This document shows, piece after piece, positions 1 through 8,400 of a stretch of DNA of 23,488 bases. The position numbers and the translations under genes are program-made. The notes under the pieces are model-generated. The model searched no databases. It was given only the letters and a program-made list of their open reading frames with translations, and was not told the DNA's origin. Origin of the DNA: Gonium pectorale (taxonomy: Eukaryota; Chlorophyta; Chlorophyceae; Chlamydomonadales; Volvocaceae); the NCBI GenBank assembly GCA_001584585.1, contig LSYV01000008.1, positions 3,454,443-3,477,930 of the forward strand, read 5' to 3'. Position 1 is the first letter of the stretch. Each line of letters begins with the position of its first letter.

Positions 1-1099
1 GGAGGGGGGGGAGGGCGGAGGGGGACGAGGGCGGTGGAGTGGGGCGCTCGGAAACAATTATGGTTTAGAGGAAGGGGGTCATCCAGATGGGCAGTAGGTG
101 GGAGGGGCCTCAACCCCGGAGACCCCGTCCTGAGTGTGTCGCTCGCATCGCACGGTAGTGGAGGAGAGCGGAGAGAGGGTCCACAATGGCAGTGGAGAGC
201 GGAAGGAGGAGCCGCCGGCGTGTTGGGTACCTAAGGGAGGGGGAGGGGGTCGGAGGGGGGGTCCTCCGCATGGCGTGCATGCGGGGGGGGGCACGTGGGG
301 GAGCGGGCGCAGCGGCTCCCTCCCTTGCCCTTCGTGCGTCCGTCATATCCTCCGGCTCCGGCGGGGTCCCATGGAGTAGGTGGGGGGTGGGGGAGGGGGG
401 AATGGCGGGAATGGGTGATGGGGCTGCTTGGCCGCGTACTCGCTCCTGGCTGGTGCCGTACGGTGCGCTGCTGCGTCGTACGCGCATTGCGAATGCCTGG
501 GGCGTCGGCGACGTGGTGGGGGGGAGGTTGGCCGCGGATGGACTGGGCACTGGAGGGGCGGAATCGGCAGATGAGTGCTGAGTACGGGACACGGCGAGCT
601 GCTTGGTGTGTGGGATATGGGGTAGCATGGAGCGGGGGCTGGCGACTGTGGCGAGGCAGGAGAGCAGGGCAGGAGCGAGCGTGTGAGACCCGGACAGGAG
701 CAGTCCAGCCTCCGGCGATGGCGCGTAGTGATGTGGAGCGTGCTGTGGGGGCGGGGCCAGGGAGGGAAAGGGGCGACCCGCCCTTCGCGAAGGTGGGAAT
801 GAATCTGGGGGAGCCAACAGGTGTGTTGGGGCCTCGGCCGCGGATGATGAAGCTGTCACGGGGAGGGGGGGGTGAGATCAGCCCTCGGCGGGGTGGGCGG
901 GGTGGGGTTGTCAGTGAAGGGTGGGGTGCGGTGGTACCGGGAGCATGTAACCCCTCCCGGCCGCGCCCCGGGGAAGAGTGAACCAATCGCGGGCACACGG
1001 CGAGTCACAGGCAGTACGGCATAACGCCGGATTCTGGATCCAGACCCCGCAAGGGTTGACCAATTGGCGCTGCCTAACATTGGAAATGCTACTGGAAAA
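1..1099. other. Upstream G-rich region, no supported gene
   Basis: About 1.1 kb of extremely G-rich + strand sequence, with many runs of five to eight G. Open frames exist on both strands, but they are low-complexity Gly/Arg/Pro/Trp or Ser/Pro translations of the kind expected from base composition, and none resembles a known family. The stretch could be the 3' untranslated region of a gene lying to the left plus the promoter of the recycling factor gene. I see no clear TATA box and no RNA gene. Confidence 0.5.
946..950 (+). terminator. Candidate TGTAA polyadenylation signal of an upstream gene
   Basis: TGTAA is the usual polyadenylation signal of volvocine green algae. This copy lies 150 bases before the start codon of the recycling factor, on the same strand, in a G-rich stretch that looks like a green algal 3' untranslated region. 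It could end the transcript of a gene to the left. A five-base motif occurs by chance, so this is weak. Confidence 0.25.
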
Positions 1100-4000
1100 A
1101 TGCTTGGTCGCATCAGAAGTGGCGCCTCAGTGCTCTTCAGGGGCGCGCGGGCGGCCCCCGGCGCACTGCCCGACGCGACATGGTCAGTCCGACTTTGCTC
1201 GCGAGAGCAGCAGTCCGCGGCAGCCCAATCATATCGTAATCGCTATGCAGGAGCCTTGCAGCCCAGGATGGCTGTTCCGTGAGCGACTGTGCGCTGGAGC
1301 AGCCGGGCATCCCAAGGGCCACGAACGGCCTCGGCGCCATGGCACCCCCGGCCTCGGTCGCCCGCCTTCCCATCCTTGGTCTGCCATCTGAGTGTCCCCC
1401 CGCAGCGGGCAGCTGGCACCAGTGGGCGGGCTTTGCGTCCAAAGGTGGGTGCATGGCAGGCACGGGATACATGCCCCACGAGTCCCAACCCACGAGTCGG
1501 CAACGGCGACATCTCGGCTCTTGTCCCTCTCCTCCCCCCCCACAACCTCTTGAAGTACGGCCACACGCACGCCCTTGGCTAGTCCCGCTCTCCGCGCCTG
1601 GCCGCCCAACTCCCTAGCCCCTCGGGTCTCGGCCTCCGCCGCCCACCGCCCTCTGCGCAAACGCTCAGGTCGTTCCCGTGGCCTCCATGGCCCGGACCGG
1701 GGTGCCGGCCAACTGCCGGCCAGCCGCCCACCTCCAGCGCCCGCCGCGCCTACCCGCCTCCGCTGTTCACCTTGCCATGGCCTGTCTTGACCTCCGGGCG
1801 CGGCGCCCCCGCCCCCTGGCCCCCAAGCCCGCCTCCCCGAGACATCCCACGGCCCACGGCGCTTACCGTACCCGCAGGCGCAGGCGGCAACAAGCGGGGG
1901 AAGGGCGGGGGCAAGGGCGGCGGCGGCGCCGGGGAGGAGGGGGCGGGGGCGGCCGTGCAGTCGGGTGCTGCGGACGGGGGCGGCTCGGGCGGCTTCAGCA
2001 TGGCGCCCTTTGAGAGGTGCGGGGGTGGGGGTGGAGGTAGGAGGAGATGCCGCTGGGCTTTGGGTGGAGCAACGGGGTTCGCCGGTGTGTGTGACGGGCG
2101 GGAGGGGGGGTTTGACAGGCGCAGCATTGGAGCCTTGGTGGAGCCCCGGTGAGAGGGGGGCCGCCCCCCCCTCCCCGGGGTATGGGGAGTGTGGGGTCGA
2201 GGAGGGAGGTGTCTTGGGGTCCTCCGCTAACCACATGACTGCACTGCAACGTCGTCGCACAAAAGATCCGGCCATCGCCATCACCTTCCGCCATCCACCC
2301 AACCGCCCACGCACACATGGCCTTCTTTGTCCTTTTCGATTTAGTGCTCCGCGTTGCGACCCGTTTCCCAACCCTGCTTAACCCCCACCACCACTCACAC
2401 CCCATGCGCACACCTCCGCCCGCAGCGCCATGGCCGACTCGCTGTCGGCTCTGCGCCACGAGCTGGCGGGCCTGCGCACCGGCCGCGCCTCGCCCGGCAT
2501 GCTGGAGGCGCTCCCGGTGCCGGGCAGCAGCCGGGGCGACGGAGCGCACGTCAAGTCGCTGGGCACCGTGGTGGCGCGCGGGCCGCAGCTGCTGGCGGTG
2601 GAGGTATATACGAAGGAGGTGCGGCGGCAGCGGGGGTGGGGCGGGGGAAGGGCGGGGGGGCGGGTTGGGGGAGCGTGTGTCTATCTGGGGAGGAGGGGGG
2701 AGCAGGCGGTTTGGGGGCCAGGGGTGGGCGGGTTGGGGGGCCGAGAGGGCAGTAGGCTTCCTCACTGGCCCGCTACGTGCGAAGCGCCCGAGGGGAGGGA
2801 GCAGGGCACAAGGGAGCTGCAAAGCTGTTAGTGGTGCGGGGCAAGGGGAGGCGGCGCAGGGGTTGGCGATGCGGGGCAATGGGCGCCTTTGCGGGACGTC
2901 GCGGCTGCATAGCGCACCATAACGGGCGCGAGTGTGCACACTCTTGGGCCCATCACCTTCCCTCCCGACCCGCCCTTTCAACTTCACCCCCGGCCCCCTG
3001 CACCTGGCGCTGATGCTCCCCCTCCCTTTCCCTCCCGACCGGCCGCAGGACGCGGAGCCGGTGGCGCGGGCCATCCGCAATTCGCCCCTCGCATTCCAGG
3101 TGGGGCAGGGGCCGAGGGACTTGGGACTGTGCTCGTGGGCAAGACAAACAGGAAACCTCATGGGCGGTTTGGGTTGTCAGGCGGGGCGGGTTGGGCTTTG
3201 GAAAGGGGACGGAACCAAAGGTGCGGTGACCCCATTCCCACGGCCCCCCCGCAACGCCCTGGGCCGCGCTTCGGTGCTTCGACGCGCAGGCATGAGGCGC
3301 CGCCCGCCGCTACCTCCAAACAGTTAACACGCGCTCACGCCCTCCCTCCTCATCTTCCCCGCCTCCACGTCTCCTGCCGCAGGCCCGTGTGGAGAGCGGC
3401 GAGGTGCTGGTGCCGGTGCCGCGGTGAGCCAATGGGGTGTGTGTGCCGGCGGGGACGCTGCCAGGTGCGGAGAAACACCGACGTAGCGGGGGGGGGGGTA
3501 AGCTGGGACGTTTCGTGCACGCATCCTGCAGGCTGGCGGGCCGTGCGGTAACGTGGTTGGAGGGGAGAGGAATGCAGGTTGGCGGTGGTTGGCGTCATAG
3601 CCTCCCGTCACCCCACGGACCGCTCGGCAGGCTGCGTTTGGCCCCTGTTTGCCTCTCCCTGCCACCCCCCTCCTCCCTCCCCTGGCGCGGTCTTGTTTCC
3701 CGTCCCCGTCGCCCAGTCCTTCGGCGCCGCTCGTCCAGACGTCCACCGCCCTGATGCCCGCTCGCTGCCACTCCCAAAGCCCAGCCTCCCCGCCTGCCCC
3801 CCACCTCCGACGGCCCCAATAGGGACCACTCCGGCGGCTGTGCGCATGACACATACCGGCACATGCGCTGCCACCTCCCTCCTACCTCTCCACCAACCAA
3901 GCCCCGTTTTCTCGCCCGCAGCCCAACCCTGTTCCCGTCTCTGCTCTACCTGGAGGTTGCCGCCCACCCACCCACCCACCCACCCACCGTCCTTTGGGTT

Positions 4001-5245
4001 CCGGGCGTATGGGTTCTGGTCCTCCGGTTACTTTGGCTCCTGGCGGGCCGACGGGGGCCCGGCTTCCGAGCAAGCGCCGGTAATCCGTTCTGCTTCTTCT
4101 CCTTTAGTCTTCTACTCCGCCCTCGGTATCTAGTCTGGTTTGCCCTACTCGTATATATGCTTTGCCGTACTGGCCCGACGCTCTCGCCCCGCTCCCCCCT
4201 GGAGCACCGCTCCCTCCTGGAGCACGGTCCGTAGCACCGCTATCAACATTGCAATCGGTATGCTTTGAACCCGCACTCGGGGCCGGATGGATTTCATGCC
4301 AAAAGGTGCAATCTCTCACTATCCTAACGGCGCGCGGACTATCTCTCCAGGGGTGCGCCGGCCCACTGTTAAAGCTCAGGTTTACTGTATGGTTTGCCCT
4401 ACTGTTTTGACCCATGAGTACGGGATGGCTCACGCCTTTTGCTCACGCCTTTCGGCTCACGCCTTTCAGCTTACACCTTTCAGCTTACTACGCTCTTTAA
4501 AACCCCATCCGCTCCAATGTGCCTGCTCCCCCCCCCCCCCCCCGCAGTCCGGCCTCGTGGTCCATGCATGCACAGGACCCACAGGGAGGGATAGCGCCAG
4601 CGCCCAGCTCTCAGCCTCTCAGCCCCCAGTTGTTGACCTCGGGACCTCGGGACAGACATGCGCCCCCAGGCTTCTCTAGTGAGAATGCCTTCCAAACCCT
4701 CTACCCCCCCCCCGCAGTCTGACGCTGGAGGTGGTCCAGCGGCTGGTCAAGCTGGCTCGCCAGGAGGCCAACGAGGCGCTGCAGGGCGTGCGGCGGTCGA
4801 GGCAGCGGGCGATGGAGGCGGCGCGGGAGGCGGGGCGGCAGCCGGGAGTGAGCGCCGACACACAGAAGAGATGGGAGCAGGCGGTGAGGCGGGGCAGGGG
4901 GAGGGGATGGGGGCGCAGGAGCAACGGTGTTTGCGACGCTGGGGGCGTGTGGTGGTGGTGGTGGGGAGCATGGGAGGGGCGAAAGAGGGGAGCGCTGCTG
5001 GGTTGGTATGGATGTTGTGGGGTTCGGGGTTCGGGCCCCCCTTCCTTCCGCGACCTATGCTCCTTGAGGCTTCCTAACAAAACCCCTTATGCATGACGCC
5101 GGGCATGCCCCCATCCCCTCTTCGCCCCCCCGCTCTCCCCCCCACCGCCGACTGCCCACAGGTGCAAGTCTCCACCGACCGCTTCACGCGGGAGGTGGAG
5201 TCTGTGCTCAAGGCCAAAGAAAAGGACCTGCATGAGAACCACTGA
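1100..5245 (+). CDS. Organellar ribosome recycling factor, 7 exons, 269 aa
   Basis: Predicted exons: 1100-1235, 1878-2016, 2426-2618, 3049-3099, 3383-3423, 4718-4883, 5162-5245, summing to 810 nt in one frame. The product releases mRNA and tRNA from the ribosome after termination, together with EF-G. Residues 1-45 are rich in Arg, Ser and Ala (MLGRIRSGASVLFRG...), like a mitochondrial presequence. A Lys/Gly-rich linker follows. The core starts near residue 94 and is about 176 residues long, close to bacterial RRF (about 185). It has the family motif LRTGRASPGMLEAL (108-121), an AIRNSPLAF segment, a VPVPRLT segment matching the VPLPPLT of bacterial RRF, a long helix with GVRRSRQRAM, and a VLKAKEKDL C-terminal helix. 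ATG 1100 is the first in-frame ATG before the leader. Exon 1's donor (GTAATC) is the least certain boundary. Mitochondrial is preferred over plastid from the leader, but this is inferred. Confidence 0.92.
3962..3988. repeat. CCCA microsatellite in intron 5
   Basis: About six tandem copies of a 4-nt CCCA unit lie inside intron 5 of the recycling factor gene. It is a simple repeat with no sign of function beyond pyrimidine richness. Confidence 0.9.
4136..4403. repeat. 14-bp direct repeat pair in intron 5
   Basis: TGGTTTGCCCTACT occurs at 4136-4149 and again at 4390-4403, 254 bp apart, in the same intron. The segment between is less GC-rich than the surrounding intron, which suggests inserted or duplicated DNA. 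No transposase or clear terminal inverted repeat is seen. Confidence 0.6.
4428..4489. repeat. Short tandem array of a 14-nt unit
   Basis: About four and a half copies of a 14-nt unit (GCTCACGCCTTTCA and variants) run head to tail. The first three copies read GCTCACGCCTTT; the later copies have drifted to GCTTACACCTTTCA. It lies next to the second copy of the intron's 14-bp direct repeat. Confidence 0.8.
4528..4547 (+). other. C16 tract with decoy splice acceptor
   Basis: Sixteen consecutive C are followed by GCAG, giving a second strong-looking acceptor 170 bases before the one used at 4717 (CCCCCGCAGTC). Using the upstream site would put a stop codon in frame near 4719, so the downstream site is the productive one. 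Confidence 0.5.
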
Positions 5246-5491
5246 TCCAGTCACTGGCAGGGTTTGCATCTCGGATAAGTTGACCTGGACGTATGAGGTT
5301 TGAAGGCGGGAGTTTCTTTCCAAGAATAAGACGTATGCCCCGCACGGGCCACTGTGACTCGTGTCTACGACGGCCCGATACCGCCCGCCCGCAGAGCTCT
5401 GGGAACTTGGCTGCGTTAAAACATGCTTTATTTTCGGCGGTTTGCTATTGTGTGAACTCCTTTGCTGTGCTTCGCTCAATGGCTTAGAACA
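5246..5491. other. Intergenic region between the two genes
   Basis: Only 246 bp separate the stop codon of the recycling factor from the start codon of the caspase/NACHT gene, in the same orientation. It must hold a 3' untranslated region and a promoter. No exact TGTAA signal is present. A T-rich stretch, CTTTATTTTC, lies about 65 bases before the ATG and could serve as a weak TATA-like element. GC content falls sharply here compared with the left gene. Confidence 0.5.
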
Positions 5492-8400
5492 ATGCCACGC
5501 GCTCTTGTCATTGGAATAGGATATAAAGGTTGGGCCCAGAAATGTCTACTACCAGCAACTATCGTGGAGGCGGAACTGGTGCACGCCAAGCTTGTGAACC
5601 TGGGTTACGCGTCGACGTTGATAAAGGACGCCGGCCAGGATGCCACGCTCACTTCCAAACAGAAGCTTGAAGACGCTATCGAGGCGTTCCTGGTGGGTTT
5701 CCGCCGGGACCGGCGGGGGGAATAACAGCATGCATACAGTACCGAAGCAATGTAGTGGCAAGTAGTCGTGGCAATTAGTTACGCTATCATATACAGCTTC
5801 GTGGGGCATATACAATAGCGTGCACAAAGGGCTGGGCGGCGGCGGTGGACTTCCGAGGGCACTGCCTTCGGTACTGTATTTATCGGCACCCCACAAGCAT
5901 GCATGGCACTTTCCCTGGACAGTGGAAGAGCTAAGGCTTATCAGGGCGTGGCTCTCAAAACACAATATTGCATTCATTGACGGCGCTGAACAGGCTAAAA
6001 ACCTGCTGTGTGCGCACGCAAGTATGGCCCCAAACTACTACTGGTACCAAGATTAGGGGAAGCAAGGGATAGGGGGGGAGGTGTAAGTGGGTAGGCATGC
6101 ATGGTGAGATGCGGGGAGGGGCGGGGGTGGGTGTGCGCGAGTAGAAGTTGAATGTGGGAGTAAATAAACGCACGGCGGCTGGCCATGGGACCACTCGCCG
6201 GCCGGTCCAGGCTGGCGGCGGGCTGGGCGCCCTAGGTCCAGTAATACTGCAGACCGGCGGCCAGCTGGCCGCCCTTGGACTACTGGTGGTAGCGTTGACG
6301 ATAGCACCCACCCGGCCTTCTCTGCTTGTGGATGGCCTGAATGAACCGGGAGGGCACATCTGTTTGTCTATCTATCTCCTTCCCCCGCCATGCGTGCCCT
6401 GCCACTACCTACCGGTACTGGAAACGTTTCTCATTTGGTGCGTATGTCCGTAGGGGTAGATTCCCTGTACCTGTTCTTCTTTCGCTGGGGACAGCGGAGT
6501 CTACTTCATATTGGTATTGCCACCGCCTAAAAAAGAGTTTATCGTTACAGGACCCCGACACTGGGGTACGGACCTTCCGGTCCATCGATCCGGAAGCTCT
6601 GTGCCCACTGATCATCCACTGAACCACGGCAGCCAGACTCCAAACATACATATTTGTCTGCTCCAGTAACGCTCATTCTTGCCCTAGCTAAATGTTGCGT
6701 AGCTATCTAAAGAAAGAAAGAAAGAAAGACTACATACGCAAGGCCTAACACCTGCGTGTGGTTAAGGGTAAGGTGCGCATATGTATGCAACGGGAACAAG
6801 CTCCACCGGGTTTCTTTTGACTTAGACGGCGTTTCACCCCACCACCGCAGCCTCCACGCCTGACCCACATCCCTTTGCTTATGCCCGGGGAGCGCACGGG
6901 GTCAGCAAGGTGGCCGTCAAGCCAGCGTTTCTCAGGTTGGGCCCCGAGCCATGGGCGAGCACCGAACACCCTTCCTAGATATCTAGCTACCTACTTACCT
7001 GCACGACCAAGCCGTACACGCCCTGAACGACATTGTCCACCTAAGAAGGCAGCTGGAACGCGGGCGGTTCTCCCCATCTGACAACCCTGCTGGGACTTAA
7101 ATCATAGTCTCCCACCAAGGTGGGCCTTTAACACTGCGGTGGCGGGCGGTGTACAGGACTCTGACACCAGAGTCCTAACCACAGCCTGCCCCCTTAACAC
7201 ACGCCTCGGTGCACGACCGGGCGTAACTTTATTATTATTATTTCTACCTACTTGTGAAGCCCGCTGCATGCTTGTTTCACCCTGCTCGCCGTGCCCCACG
7301 TACGCACACCATCACATACAACACAAAGGACATTACAGATAGGATCCGTTGTTATGGTAGGTATGGAATATAGGCTGTAGCAGGGAACGTCGACATCAGC
7401 CTTGCTATCTTCCTTGAGAGGGAATTAGGAGCCTGCGTAATTCCAACCCGGCTGAAGGGCCTAGAATGTTACGTTCATACACGGGGCACGTATCCCAGGG
7501 CAATTTACTAGGGCTCCACGCATTTGCCCTGCCCCTGGACTGTCTTCTATTTCAAAACCGGCGCAATTCCCCCATGTCCCGAATTAGGAAAAACGGGCCC
7601 AAAACCAAGCCGATTTAAACATCCCAAATAAGATAGCAAGGCTGGTCGACATGCACAACATTAGAATAATCTGTGCCCTTACTGAGTACCTACATGTTCA
7701 AGTAAGCCTGCGTCCCGCCGACGTACGCCTGTTGGTGTGGCACCCCAACAGCTTCAAGTGCAAGCATGCCCGAACGTCTCGGCCAACCAAGCCTAATCCA
7801 CTAAACGAATTACGCACTTACCGTCCCAAGCGGCACTAACCGGCGTACAACACTAATTGAAGTTACTGTCGCAACTGTCGCTCCGTTATTGGGGGGCGTT
7901 TTGAGGGGCGTCCAAGATCTTTCAGAGAAGTTCCAGCCAATCTTCTTGCTTTGGTAGGGGTTCTGGACTTGACCCTGTAACAGCGGTTACAGGGTCAACT
8001 CCAGAACCCCCTACCAAGCCCAGAACAGCGGTTAGACCCTGTGCCCTCCCATCGATCAAGGACACGTATAGTAAGATGTCCGTCGCCACATGGCCCTAAC
8101 TACTGCCTTTCATGTCTCTGTCACGTACGTAGGAAGACGTCAAGAACGATGGCAAGGCGGCTTCACCGGTCTTCATCTACTATGCTGGGCACGGTGCTGC
8201 TGCTAGCCGCCGTCAACACTACATTGTGCCAAGTGACTGTGGCTGGGACGAAGCAAGAGTCGAGGACCTCATCCCGCTAGAAGGCTGGTTAATACAACGC
8301 CTGCAGGAGTGCAGTAAAGTGTCCATCGTGGTGTGGGCTGCCTGCAGGGGGGATGCGGGCTCCTACTTTCAGAGCAGCTTTAGTGCATCTGTCAGAGAAA

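Larger units (their letters stand above)
1236..5161 (+). other. Introns of the recycling factor gene (G-rich starts, C-rich ends)
   Basis: Introns are 1236-1877, 2017-2425, 2619-3048, 3100-3382, 3424-4717 and 4884-5161, all GT..AG. The last five open with strongly G-rich sequence after the donor and close with long C-rich tracts before a CCGCAG or CACAG acceptor. The first is also C-rich in its last 400 bases. They contain many long antisense open frames that are only composition artefacts. No nested gene is visible. Confidence 0.8.
5693..8132 (+). other. Intron 1 of the caspase/NACHT gene (2.4 kb, repeat-rich)
   Basis: This interrupts the caspase domain between the first helix and the His-containing strand. 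Both ends are in phase 0 and the spliced protein reads smoothly (IEAFL then EDVKNDGKAA). It contains several repeat features listed separately. A stop-ended open frame at 5820-6056 and another at 6341-6622 show no family resemblance and lack the codon bias of the real exons, so I do not call them genes. Confidence 0.7.

Noticed and set aside
110..859. Long minus-strand open frame of 249 codons
   Set aside because: The translation is Pro/Ser/Arg/His-rich low complexity with no family resemblance. It is what the complement of G-rich sequence gives when stops are rare.
1229..3161. Two overlapping minus-strand open frames of 380 and 388 codons
   Set aside because: They lie antisense across exons and introns of the well-supported recycling factor gene and encode Arg/Gly/Pro-rich low-complexity sequence; rare stops in very high GC DNA explain them.
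4548..4717. Use of the upstream CCCCGCAG acceptor as an extra exon segment of the recycling factor
   Set aside because: The segment would read into a stop codon right at the start of the conserved exon 6 and adds non-conserved sequence.
5820..6056. Open frame with WTVEELRLIRAWLSKHNIAFIDG
   Set aside because: It has a somewhat protein-like texture but no ATG start that makes sense, no family match, and codon use unlike the flanking exons. It could be a tiny transposon remnant but cannot be supported.
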